A DNA stretch of 64,000 nucleotides from an uncultured Acidobacteriota bacterium (GTDB lineage: Bacteria > Acidobacteriota > Blastocatellia > RBC074). The notes under the pieces were generated by a model, which was not told the DNA's origin, ran no database searches, and saw only the letters and a program-made list of their open reading frames with translations. The position numbers and the translations under genes are program-made. Shown one piece after another: positions 38,777 to 47,202 of the stretch; within the stretch, counting starts at the first letter, position 1, and every line of letters starts with the position of its first letter. The stretch lies in NCBI GenBank assembly GCA_902825875.1, contig CADECP010000024.1, positions 54,067 through 118,066 of the forward strand, in the 5' to 3' direction.

Positions 38777-40027
38777 CTAAGCGGCGGCGGCGGCGGTGGC
38801 GGCGCGCACAAATCCGGCGGCACGTTCAAACGCCGATAGGTTCGCGTCAATGGATTTCAAATCTTCCAGCGACAACGCTTCCTGAGTCTTCAATCCGTTG
38901 CCGGTCAGAGCGATGACGATGCGGTCTTTGCCGGTCAGACGGCCTTGTTCAATCAACTTCTTCGTCACGGCCACAGTAGTTCCGCCAGCCGTTTCGGTGA
39001 AGATGCCTTCGGTTTCGGCCAGCAATTTCATGCCGCTGATAATTTCGGCGTCCGTCACGTCTTCTGACCAGCCGCCAGAGTTTGAAATAACTCCGGTGGC
39101 GAAATAACCGTCAGCCGGATTGCCGATGGCCAGCGACTTGGCAATTGTGTTCGGTTTGACCGGGCGAATGTCGCGCGTACCGGCTTTGACGGCGGCGGCG
39201 ATGGGATTGCAGCCTTCGGCTTGTGCGCCGTAAAAGCGCGTTTGGGTTTCTTCGATCAATCCCAGTTTCTGCAATTCGCCAAAGGCTTTGTAAATTTTCG
39301 TGATCAGCGAACCGCCCGCCATCGGCACGACGACGGCGTCCGGAGCTTGCCAACCCAGTTGTTCGGCAATTTCGTAACCAAACGTTTTCGATCCTTCGCC
39401 GTAAAAAGGACGAAGATTGACGTTGACGAAGGCGATGGGATACCGCCCGGCGATTTCGCTGCACAGGCGATTGACGTCGTCGTAATTGCCTTTGACCGGG
39501 ACGACGTTCGCGCCGTAAATCTGCGTGGCGGTGACTTTGCTTTTTTCCAGATTGTCGGGAATCAAAATGTAGGCGGGAAAGCCTGCGGCGGCGGCGTTGG
39601 CCGCAACGGAATTGGCCAGGTTTCCGGTTGAAGCGCAGCCGACGGCTTCAAATTTGAATTCGCGCGCTTTCGACAGCGCAACGGCTACGACACGATCTTT
39701 GAACGACAGCGTCGGATGCTGCACAGCGTCGTTTTTGATGAACAGCTCGCCCACACCAAGCGCCTTTGCCAGCCGCTCGGCACGAACGAGCGGCGTACAT
39801 CCGGTTTGCAAACCGACGGTAGGATCATTTTCCAGCGGCAACAATTCCCTGTACCGCCACATGGTTTTTTGACGACCGGCAATTTCTTCGCGCGTCAACG
39901 TCGCTTTGATCGCGTCGTAATCGTAATCAACTTCCAACGGCCCAAAGCATTCTTCGCAAATTGCCACCGGTTCGACGGCGTAACCGGTTCCGCATTCTCG
40001 ACATTTCAAACCTTTTACGTAACTCAT
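38777..40027 (-). CDS. thrC: Threonine synthase-like PLP enzyme
   Basis: A 416-residue fold-type II PLP enzyme. ATG 40027 is preferred to an in-frame TTG six codons upstream because GGGAGAG lies at a usable distance. The N-terminus has a zinc-ribbon-like C9-x2-C12 ... C24-x2-C27 seen in one class of threonine synthases. PLP Lys110 is in TLSFKDR, with CASTGNLANS and VPMAGGSLITKI as the phosphate- and cofactor-binding loops. The usual reaction is O-phosphohomoserine to threonine. A sulfur-carrier gene follows it, which is unusual and raises a possible thiolation role. Upstream lie short repeats and two structured RNA-like units. Confidence 0.9.
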   Translation of the reverse strand: MSYVKGLKCRECGTGYAVEPVAICEECFGPLEVDYDYDAIKATLTREEIAGRQKTMWRYRELLPLENDPTVGLQTGCTPLVRAERLAKALGVGELFIKNDAVQHPTLSFKDRVVAVALSKAREFKFEAVGCASTGNLANSVAANAAAAGFPAYILIPDNLEKSKVTATQIYGANVVPVKGNYDDVNRLCSEIAGRYPIAFVNVNLRPFYGEGSKTFGYEIAEQLGWQAPDAVVVPMAGGSLITKIYKAFGELQKLGLIEETQTRFYGAQAEGCNPIAAAVKAGTRDIRPVKPNTIAKSLAIGNPADGYFATGVISNSGGWSEDVTDAEIISGMKLLAETEGIFTETAGGTTVAVTKKLIEQGRLTGKDRIVIALTGNGLKTQEALSLEDLKSIDANLSAFERAAGFVRAATAAAAA

Positions 40028-40045
40028 TCGATTGTTCTCTCCCAA

Positions 40046-40113
40046 TTACCCGGTCGCTACCGCTCCCGGTTCTGTACAAATTACCCGGTCGCCACTGCTT
40101 CCGGTTCTGTGCC
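40046..40113. repeat. Tandem pair of the dispersed GC-rich 30-bp motif
   Basis: Two adjacent ~35-bp units, each TTACCCGGTCG then CCGGTTCTGT. The first is nearly the same as the motif at 25005 and in the element at 25866. They sit between the thrC start and the RNA-like units. Confidence 0.65.
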
Positions 40114-40221
40114 AAATAAAAAAAGCCCTGCGCTAAAGATGTAGCGCAGGGCTTTTCGATCCTTCGATTCCCGCAACTCTTTAGCAGTTTTTTGAGTGGA
40201 GCAATTCGTTGAAATCGCCAC
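40112..40221 (-). ncRNA. Structured RNA-like unit 1 (sRNA or leader with terminator)
   Basis: Read on the minus strand: a 5' hairpin closed by GTGG and CCAC (40221 back to 40196), a ~40-nt linker, then a perfect 15-bp stem (40156-40142 with 40135-40121) followed by a T-rich tract. Stem loop plus T tract is a strong intrinsic terminator. A homologous unit lies 135 bp upstream. It may be a small RNA or a transcription attenuator in front of thrC. No reading frame or known riboswitch core was found. Confidence 0.5.
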
Positions 40222-40258
40222 TGTGATTTTCAAACTGGCCAACATTGGCCTGTCTAAC

Positions 40259-40366
40259 TGAAAAAGCCTCGCGCTTTTGAACTAGCACGAGGCTTAAAAC
40301 TTTGGGTCTTTCCTCAGGCCGTTTAGCGCTTTGTTTAACGTGGAGCAATTTGCCTTAAATCACCAC
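40259..40366 (-). ncRNA. Structured RNA-like unit 2 (homologue of unit 1)
   Basis: Read on the minus strand: a 5' hairpin closed by GTGG and CCAC (40366 back to 40340) sharing AATTGCTCCAC with unit 1, a small GGCCTGAGGAAAGACC hairpin, then a 12-bp terminator stem (40295-40284 with 40275-40264) followed by TTTTTC. The one non-Watson-Crick pair is a G-U wobble on the minus-strand RNA but A-C on the other strand, which supports minus-strand expression. It could also be the terminator of the operon ending at 40444. Confidence 0.5.
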
Positions 40367-40443
40367 GAGCCAACTTGACGGGGCGGACAATACACCGTGC
40401 TGAAAATTTCTGTCAATAGCCGGAACTCATCCGAACAGAAAAT

Positions 40444-40863
40444 CTACTGGTGCAGATGGCACGTACCTTCCGAACACTGCATTCGCCCGAAACGATAACG
40501 GTGTTCTGCAATCTGGCGATAAAACCATTGCCAGATCGGCAAAGTGCCTGGCAGATGCAAGGGCAAAGCCAGTAACCACAACAGAGGCATTCGCCGCGAA
40601 AGATGTCGAACCGCCAAAGCTCCGGCGTGTCGTTGTCCCGCACGATCAATCACGTACATTTGCTTCATCAATTCCGCGAACGACAAGTCAGGATAACGAT
40701 CCGCCGCTCGCCGGTCGTGCAGCGAAAGAAATGACAGCCGGTGGGTCAGGTCTAATCGCGCCAGCGTTTGAACCTGACCAGTGCAGATGCGGCATTGACC
40801 GTCGTAAATAACAACATCGGATGCCGGACGCTCGTCCGGATCGGGCAGATTGATTGGTTTCAT
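40444..40863 (-). CDS. DCC-family (DUF393) thiol-disulfide oxidoreductase-like protein
   Basis: A 139-residue protein from ATG 40863 with GGAAGGAG upstream. The defining D-G-x-C-x-x-C motif is at 21-27 (YDGQCRICTGQV; Cys24 and Cys27), followed by LSFLSLHDR and the conserved MYVIDRAG segment. DCC proteins have a thioredoxin-like fold and are often found beside or fused to HTTM membrane proteins, as here (41 bp after the HTTM-M48 gene). It is the last gene of a six-gene operon and probably handles a disulfide or thiol step for the secreted product. Confidence 0.88.
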   Translation of the reverse strand: MKPINLPDPDERPASDVVIYDGQCRICTGQVQTLARLDLTHRLSFLSLHDRRAADRYPDLSFAELMKQMYVIDRAGQRHAGALAVRHLSRRMPLLWLLALPLHLPGTLPIWQWFYRQIAEHRYRFGRMQCSEGTCHLHQ

Positions 40864-40904
40864 CGGATATTTTCTCCTTCCACGTCATCGTAGACGCTTG
40901 GCGT

Positions 40905-43547
40905 CTAACGTTTCTTGATGAATTTCGCCTGAGTGGTTTTCTGCTGTCCGGGATGCGCCACCAGCAATCTGTTTGCGCTTGCTGCGGTTGCGTCGCGCAG
41001 ATATTCATTGATGGCAAAGGCTTCGGGCGGTTCGGCTCCATTGTGCGAAGCCTGATACACCTTGACATAAGTTTTCAGCAGCAAGGCCGCCTCCAGTCGA
41101 GTTGCGTGCTTGCCGCCATCCAACAGCGCCATCGCCAGATGCAATCTCGGTTCGGACAGCCGGTTGGCAGTGTCCAAATTGACCGCCTGGCGAAAAGCCT
41201 TGACGGCAACAACCTTGTCGGCGGATTCACGCGCTGTCTGCATCCAGACGCGGCCTTTGTAATAGTGCGCCAGCGCGTCGTCGCTTCTCAGCCACAAGGC
41301 TTCGTTCAGGTTCACGCGCGCGATACTGAACAGATCGGATTGAAACGCGCGAATACCGTTGTCGCGTTTGATGGTCGCCATCAGCGACACGAATTCCGGC
41401 GCATCGGCGATTAACACGCCTTGTTCGAGCTTCTTTTTGATTTCCGATTCCAGCGCCGCGCTAATTACCGGTGCTTTAGAGCGCGATGGGTTGAAACTTT
41501 TTCCCGCACCGGATGAACTGTTGATGAAATAAGCCAGTTGCTTTTGCGCAGCAGTCTGCCGCGCAGCCAGTTCAGGCTGTGCGGTTTTGTTTGCTGCCAG
41601 ATTGACCGCGCCGCTGGTCAACGAACGCGACGGGTTTTGCAGCCGGAAAAATTCGATGGAAGCGTTCAGCGTTTGCACGCGCTCGCCAATGCGCTCTTCG
41701 GTGGCGGTGAACCCGTATTGCAGATTGGTTTCTTGCTTCGCGGCGCTGTACAGATTGGCGTAAAAATCCTGCGCTTCACGCGGGTCGTAGCTGCGATTGA
41801 GCATGTATTTCAGCGCCAGATTGTCGGCTTCGTCTTCGTGAACGCGATCCCACGCGGTCAGCACGTTCGGCGAAAGCGTTTTGAGCAACGGTTTCAACCC
41901 GAACCGGGAATACACGCGAAACACGACCTGATCCACGCCCGTCCAACCGGAAAACGCCCTGGACATGTTCAGCGACGTGAATGCGATCATGTTGTTGATC
42001 TTGCGTTGCCGATCCCGTTTTTTGTCCACCAACCGTTCAATCATCACGTCGTCGAACCAATGGTTCTTTTCGACGTGCGCGATTTCGTGCGCGAGGATGT
42101 AAGCCAGTTGCGCTTCGTTATCCATTAATGACAGCAAGCCGGTCGAAACGTACACCGTGCCGGTTGCAAGCGAACGCGCTTCGGGAAACGGGCTGAGAAT
42201 CACCTTGAAACTGTACAGCCGTTTCGAGTCCTTCGGAACCAGCGATTGCCCGACTCGATTGATGTAATTCTGAATCAGCAGGTTTTCGTAAAGCGCGTCT
42301 TCGACTTTGAGCTTGTCTTTGGTGCGCGAAATTTGCGGATTGGATTGGTCGCCCAGGTTGATGGCCATGGCGTATTCGGCCTGCTCGCGCTGTTTCTGGC
42401 GATAAGCCTCGTCCACGTTTTTTCGGAACGAATCGTCTTTCGGGTTGTGATACGCCTTCAATGCGTCGAACCGCAGCTTTTCGTATTCGCGCGTCTTTTT
42501 GGACGGACGCTCAGCCTGGAGGTTGGCAGGTTGAACTGTCGCTGTCTGCGCCTGAGTTTCGATTGCTGTCAGCGGCGCTCCACATAAACACGCCGCTGCG
42601 ATCAAATGAGCTATGCGCGGATTGAGGCGAGAAAAGAGCGTTGGCAGCATGTTTGAAAACATCGCTCGTGTTACCTCCGCCAGCCGCTCGACCTTGAAAA
42701 ACGACAGGAAGATGAATCCTGCAAGTTGATACCGAAACGTGATGCCCATGATGAACAGAATACCCCAGTGCATCAGCCACACGTTTACCGCCCAAAGCAT
42801 CCCCAACCGTCGGTTCGCCAGCACCAACGGCGCGCCAAGTTCCAGAATCAACGTCCCGACACCAAGCAAGGTGAACAACCAGATTTGATCGTACAGCGCG
42901 TATGACAAAGCTCCGCCGGTGTCGCCCAACAATTCTTTTCGCAAACCGTCAACGGCGATCTGCCCGCGCAAGGCTTCGCCCGATCCCCAGGACAATCCGT
43001 GACTGGCCAGTTTTGCCACTCCGGCCACAAAATATGTGGCGACTGTGAGCGCGCACATCAACCGCACAGGCCAACCGTAACGCCAGCTTGAAGTTTGAGC
43101 AGACTTGCGCGAACGCAGCGCATCCAGCGAATACGCATCCGCCGAAGCGGCCAATCCCATTACCAGCACATGCATGACCATAGCGTTGTCGCTGTGAAAA
43201 ATCATTGACCACGAATTGCGATAACACAGCAACCACATCAACAATCCGGCGAACAGCGGCCCTGTGAACCGATAACGCCAACCGAGTATGAACGCCACGT
43301 TCGCCATCAACGTCGCAATCAGAATCACTTGAAACAATCCGACGCCAATCGGAGCGTTCAGAAACGCCGCCACTCCGACTGGAGCAAACAACGAAGATTC
43401 GGTTTCGGCGATTTTGACGAACATGTCGTACCGCACGCCGACGTAATACAGCGCGAACGCGCCGATCAGAATTCGCAGCACTGCCAATCGTTCGGCGGGC
43501 GCTTCGGCAAACCAGTACGCATTGAGTTTGTTCAACCAGTTTTTCAT
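40905..43547 (-). CDS. HTTM membrane domain fused to an M48 metallopeptidase
   Basis: An 880-residue protein from ATG 43547 (AAAGGAG upstream; its ATG overlaps the previous stop by 4 bp). Residues about 1-300 form an HTTM domain, related to vitamin-K-dependent gamma-carboxylase and SdpB, with several helices (ERLAVLRILIGAFALYYVGV, YRNSWSMIFHSDNAMVMHVL, YQLAGFIFLSFFKVE). Residues about 305-335 resemble an embedded signal peptide. Residues about 380-620 are an M48 zinc peptidase with HEIAH at 487-491 and the distal Glu in VHEDEAD. The remainder is helical and unassigned. A fusion of these two families implies a membrane-bound maturation enzyme acting on a peptide at the outer face. Confidence 0.85.
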   Translation of the reverse strand: MKNWLNKLNAYWFAEAPAERLAVLRILIGAFALYYVGVRYDMFVKIAETESSLFAPVGVAAFLNAPIGVGLFQVILIATLMANVAFILGWRYRFTGPLFAGLLMWLLCYRNSWSMIFHSDNAMVMHVLVMGLAASADAYSLDALRSRKSAQTSSWRYGWPVRLMCALTVATYFVAGVAKLASHGLSWGSGEALRGQIAVDGLRKELLGDTGGALSYALYDQIWLFTLLGVGTLILELGAPLVLANRRLGMLWAVNVWLMHWGILFIMGITFRYQLAGFIFLSFFKVERLAEVTRAMFSNMLPTLFSRLNPRIAHLIAAACLCGAPLTAIETQAQTATVQPANLQAERPSKKTREYEKLRFDALKAYHNPKDDSFRKNVDEAYRQKQREQAEYAMAINLGDQSNPQISRTKDKLKVEDALYENLLIQNYINRVGQSLVPKDSKRLYSFKVILSPFPEARSLATGTVYVSTGLLSLMDNEAQLAYILAHEIAHVEKNHWFDDVMIERLVDKKRDRQRKINNMIAFTSLNMSRAFSGWTGVDQVVFRVYSRFGLKPLLKTLSPNVLTAWDRVHEDEADNLALKYMLNRSYDPREAQDFYANLYSAAKQETNLQYGFTATEERIGERVQTLNASIEFFRLQNPSRSLTSGAVNLAANKTAQPELAARQTAAQKQLAYFINSSSGAGKSFNPSRSKAPVISAALESEIKKKLEQGVLIADAPEFVSLMATIKRDNGIRAFQSDLFSIARVNLNEALWLRSDDALAHYYKGRVWMQTARESADKVVAVKAFRQAVNLDTANRLSEPRLHLAMALLDGGKHATRLEAALLLKTYVKVYQASHNGAEPPEAFAINEYLRDATAASANRLLVAHPGQQKTTQAKFIKKR

Positions 43548-44077
43548 TGTTTGCTCCTTTCCACGTTGCATGTCGCGTGGGTGGTTTCCTTAACGGGAGT
43601 TTTGTTACCGGCAAAGTATTCGTTCAGGTTGTATTCGCCGGTAACGATTTGAATCTGACTGACGACAGCCAGCGACTTTTGCTTCGACTTGGCGACGCGA
43701 GCGGCGACCGATTCGCAAAGAGTTGCCGCACCGCCTTCGCGTACAGTTTTGCGAATCTGTCGTCGCACCTGATTCAAACCGCCGGTTCCGGCAAATGTGT
43801 GACGAACCAGATGCCGGTTCGATTCGGCATCCAGTCCGACCAGATGAGCGACCTTGTAGGTTTCTCCGCGCACTTCCGAAAACATGGGGAAATACGACAG
43901 CGGAAAATTGTCCTTCGGATTCGCTTTCAGGTTTTCTTTGATCGGCAGCAACACTGCGACCAACAAGACAAGGCTCAATCCGATGGGAAACCACTTGCCT
44001 GCGCCGACCTGTTCAGTCTTTGCCGCGACGTTGGCGGTCTGATGCGTCGTTTCTGCCTGAAAAGTAATTGTGTTCAT
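43544..44077 (-). CDS. Single-pass membrane protein partner of the HTTM protein
   Basis: A 177-residue protein with a strong AAAGGAGG site before ATG 44077. One transmembrane helix (IGLSLVLLVAVLLPI) lies at about residues 32-46, then a soluble domain with FPLSYFPMFSEVRGETYKVA, a phrase like those I associate with small proteins encoded next to HTTM genes. The stop overlaps the HTTM start by 4 bp (ATGA), so translational coupling is expected. By position and shape it is comparable with SdpA, which works with the HTTM protein SdpB in toxin maturation; sequence homology to SdpA is not established. Confidence 0.7.
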   Translation of the reverse strand: MNTITFQAETTHQTANVAAKTEQVGAGKWFPIGLSLVLLVAVLLPIKENLKANPKDNFPLSYFPMFSEVRGETYKVAHLVGLDAESNRHLVRHTFAGTGGLNQVRRQIRKTVREGGAATLCESVAARVAKSKQKSLAVVSQIQIVTGEYNLNEYFAGNKTPVKETTHATCNVERSKQ

Positions 44078-44090
44078 TCAATTGCCTCCT

Positions 44091-45443
44091 TTAACCGGCC
44101 AGCACGCGCAGGATCGGGTAAAACGAATCAGCCAGCAGCGGCAGATTCAATTCACCGTAACGGTGCAGACCGTAGTTCGATTTAGGTTCGAGAAACACAG
44201 CCAGCGCGCGCCCGCCAGTTTGAGTAATGGGGAAAATGGCGTAACCGTCGAGCGGTGCAAGCGATTGGTTGGTTTTGAGGGAAATACGTTTTGGCGTTTG
44301 GCCATCACACGGCGCAGCAGTTACCGATTCGATGAAATACCGCTCAATCCGTACGGCTTCTTGCGAATTCGCAATGTGATGAGCAAACCCATGCAGTTTC
44401 AAAAGTTCGATTAACTCACGATTGGCCAGCGGCACGGCGTAAGCGGCTGGCAGGGCGATTTGCCGCGTGACTTTTAACCGTCCTCGAAATTCAGGAAAAA
44501 CAACTTCACGAACGTCGCTGGTTTTGACATCCCGGAATTTCAGGGCAAGCGCGTTTTCCGCCAACCGATAACAGCAGCGAACAGGGACGATTTCCGATTC
44601 GCGCCCGATTGAGCCGGAATTGCCAATCAGCGTTTCGCCGAATTGCCCGGCCAATTTCAAAATACTGTTCAACGCCAGATGCTGCGCGACGATGGTTCGT
44701 TCCGCAGCAACCGCGCCTTCTTTACGTATCGGCGCTCTGCCTTCCAACAAAACTGTCAGCGCGCCATATCGCAAAGCCAGCCCATTGCGCGCGTCCACGA
44801 CATCCGTCGTGCTGTGGCGAACTCGCCCGGCAGGGCTGACCAACACATACCGCTCGCTTTCGTATCCTTCGGATTTCAATTCCTCACGGATGGTGGTCAA
44901 AAATTCATCTCGTTGTTCTTCGCTTAGTGCCAGCTTGATGGCCGGATGTGTCGGCACATCAACCAGAACGTCGTGATGCGCGACCAAACCGCGTTCGACC
45001 AGATGCCGACGGCGCGACGGATAATTGTGAACATCCACAATCACGTGCGGACGCCATTGCCGAACGAAACGGTGAATGAACTGCATCTCGACGCTGCGAA
45101 GCGACTGGTGGTCGCGGTTCAGGTCAATTCCGTCTGTGTTCATCCGCGTGTTCCGCAAAGCTCCGTCCGGGTTTGCATTCGTCAACACAGCCGCTTGAAC
45201 GCCACGAACGCCTTGTCCGTAACTGGCGATTAATCGCGCGGCGGCCTGCCGCCCTTGCACTTCATCGCCGTGCTGCCCGGCAATCACGAACACCCTGACC
45301 GCAGCCGACGAATCGCCGAGCCAGGTCAACACCAACGGAGAGTTTTCCTTCGACCAGCCGATGATGTCGCCCGCGCGCCGTTCCGTGCTTTCGATCCGCG
45401 AGGTCTGCCGCCGCTGAAATTTGTTTGCTTCAACCGCCGTCAT
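44091..45443 (-). CDS. M14-family metallocarboxypeptidase
   Basis: A 450-residue protein without a signal peptide. ATG 45443 lies nine bases after AAGGAG; an in-frame TTG three codons earlier is too close to that site. Zinc ligands are H58 and E61 (GQHGDEVQG) and H139 (VDVHNYP); the substrate-binding NTDGIDLNRDH is present, as is a Glu in LLEGRAPI in the place of the catalytic base. The family trims C-terminal residues from peptides or cleaves amides as in succinylglutamate desuccinylase and AGBL-type enzymes. Its place between an ABC exporter and the HTTM genes suggests processing of a peptide product. Confidence 0.85.
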   Translation of the reverse strand: MTAVEANKFQRRQTSRIESTERRAGDIIGWSKENSPLVLTWLGDSSAAVRVFVIAGQHGDEVQGRQAAARLIASYGQGVRGVQAAVLTNANPDGALRNTRMNTDGIDLNRDHQSLRSVEMQFIHRFVRQWRPHVIVDVHNYPSRRRHLVERGLVAHHDVLVDVPTHPAIKLALSEEQRDEFLTTIREELKSEGYESERYVLVSPAGRVRHSTTDVVDARNGLALRYGALTVLLEGRAPIRKEGAVAAERTIVAQHLALNSILKLAGQFGETLIGNSGSIGRESEIVPVRCCYRLAENALALKFRDVKTSDVREVVFPEFRGRLKVTRQIALPAAYAVPLANRELIELLKLHGFAHHIANSQEAVRIERYFIESVTAAPCDGQTPKRISLKTNQSLAPLDGYAIFPITQTGGRALAVFLEPKSNYGLHRYGELNLPLLADSFYPILRVLAG

Positions 45444-45461
45444 TTTGGCCAAACTCCTTGT

Positions 45462-47189
45462 TTACGCGGCAGCGGTCAGCGCCATTTTCCGGTCGCTGCT
45501 CGCCGTGACCTTTTCTTCGCTGACCGTGACGACGCGATCCGCGCCGCGCATTGCTTGCGGGTGATGGCCGATCAAAACAATCGTCATCCTGCGCTTCAAA
45601 TGCGTCAGCGTGGCAACGATGGCGGCTTCGGTTGCCGTGTCCAACGCCGAAGTCGGTTCGTCCAGCAACAGGATTCGTGGTTTGCGAATCAGCGCCCGAG
45701 CAATGGCAATGCGCTGAGCTTCACCGCCGGAAAGATTCGCGCCGCCTTGCCCAAGCTTGGTTTCCAACCCTTGCGGCAACCGATGGATGAACTCCCACGC
45801 TTCGGCATCGCGGCAGGCTTGTTCGATTTCGGCATCGCTGGCCTCCGGTTTGGCAATGCGAATGTTGCCGGCAATCGTGTCGCTGAAAATGAACGCGCGC
45901 TGCGGCACGACGGCGATTTGCGAACGCAGCGATTGCAGCGTGACGTTTCGCAAATCCTGTCCATCGAACAAAACGCAACCTGCCGTCGGGTCGTGAAGCC
46001 GCGCCAGCAATCCCAACAAAGACGATTTGCCAGAACCGCTTTTGCCCATAACCACAGTCAACTGGCGCGGCATAATTTCCAGGTTGACGCTGGCCAGCAC
46101 CTGGCGCTGGCCGTACCCGAATGCAACTTCGCGCAATTCGATTTTCCCTTCGCGCAATTGCAGCGGCCTGGCGTCGGGTGAGTCTTCGACGGAACTCGAA
46201 AGCGCGAAAATTTCCTGAATGCGTTCCAGCCCGACCAGCCCGCGCCGGTAAATGTTGACGATGTTCGTGAAACGGCGGAACGGCGTGTAAAGAAACGCCG
46301 CGAAAGAAGTGAATGCGACCAGCGCGCCCAAGGTCATTCGGCCTTCCATAACGCGCAATCCCCCCTGCCACCACGTCAGCGCATAACCCAAACTGGTCAG
46401 TCCCCAGACCGAAGAGGAAATCATCGCCGTGTAACGGTTTGATCGCAGTTGATCTGATTCCAGGCTCTCAGCCTGCGCCGAAAGTTTGTTGGTGAAATCC
46501 TCCCCGGCGTTGACGGCTTGAATGGTTTCGATGCCATCCAGGCTTTCTTTGACGGCGGTGGTCAAATGCGATTGCGTCTTTCTGGCCGAACGCAATGCGT
46601 GGTGAAGCCTGGATTGCAGCGCGCGCACGGCAATCAATTGCAGCGGCAAAATCGAAAACGCCACCATCGCCAGCCGCCAATCCATTATCAGCATCATCGT
46701 CAGCGGATAACCGATCATCACCAGATTGGTGAACGACCGCGCGAACCCGCTTTCGATAAATCGCCGCATGGATTGCGTGTCCAAAATCACGCGGTTAAGC
46801 AATTCGCCCGCGCCAAATTTGTTGTGAACATCCAGCGACAGAGTTTCCAGTTTGACCAACAAGGCCTTTCTCAGGCCGGAAATGAATTTGCGGCTCAGCT
46901 TCGCCGTCGCCGTTGTGCGGAAATAACTGGACGCGCCGTAAGCCAGCGCAAGTATCAACAACCCAATCGCCGCAGCGCCGAGCAGCGAAGCCGGACTGCC
47001 CGGCAAGTGGATCAATCCATACAGATTCACTCTTTCGCCGTTTAACCCGTCAATGATTGCGCCGGTCAACACGGGAACCTGCATTGGCACAAGCTCGAAC
47101 AACGTGCGCCAGAACACCGCTGAAGCCATGCTCCAGCGGTGCGGCTTTAAGTGGGCAAAAGCGAATTGGAGCGCCGATTGCGACTTCAT
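45462..47189 (-). CDS. ABC exporter, fused membrane and ATPase domains
   Basis: A 575-residue half-transporter from ATG 47189 with GGGGAG upstream. Six membrane helices occupy about 1-320. The nucleotide-binding domain occupies about 335-560: Walker A GKSGSGKSS, Q-loop AVVPQRAF, signature NLSGGEAQR, Walker B ILLLDEPTSALD and H-loop LIGHH. No C39 peptidase domain is attached, unlike typical bacteriocin exporters. Members act as homodimers that move lipids, peptides or drugs outwards. It lies 13 bp after the DUF1611 gene and 18 bp before the M14 gene. Confidence 0.93.
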   Translation of the reverse strand: MKSQSALQFAFAHLKPHRWSMASAVFWRTLFELVPMQVPVLTGAIIDGLNGERVNLYGLIHLPGSPASLLGAAAIGLLILALAYGASSYFRTTATAKLSRKFISGLRKALLVKLETLSLDVHNKFGAGELLNRVILDTQSMRRFIESGFARSFTNLVMIGYPLTMMLIMDWRLAMVAFSILPLQLIAVRALQSRLHHALRSARKTQSHLTTAVKESLDGIETIQAVNAGEDFTNKLSAQAESLESDQLRSNRYTAMISSSVWGLTSLGYALTWWQGGLRVMEGRMTLGALVAFTSFAAFLYTPFRRFTNIVNIYRRGLVGLERIQEIFALSSSVEDSPDARPLQLREGKIELREVAFGYGQRQVLASVNLEIMPRQLTVVMGKSGSGKSSLLGLLARLHDPTAGCVLFDGQDLRNVTLQSLRSQIAVVPQRAFIFSDTIAGNIRIAKPEASDAEIEQACRDAEAWEFIHRLPQGLETKLGQGGANLSGGEAQRIAIARALIRKPRILLLDEPTSALDTATEAAIVATLTHLKRRMTIVLIGHHPQAMRGADRVVTVSEEKVTASSDRKMALTAAA

Positions 47190-47202
47190 TCCGTTTCTCC
47201 CC

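Noticed and set aside
40112..40370. tRNA or known riboswitch upstream of thrC
   Set aside because: No cloverleaf, anticodon arm or T-loop consensus, and no T-box or other recognised core; the units are best described as hairpin-plus-terminator RNAs of unknown type.
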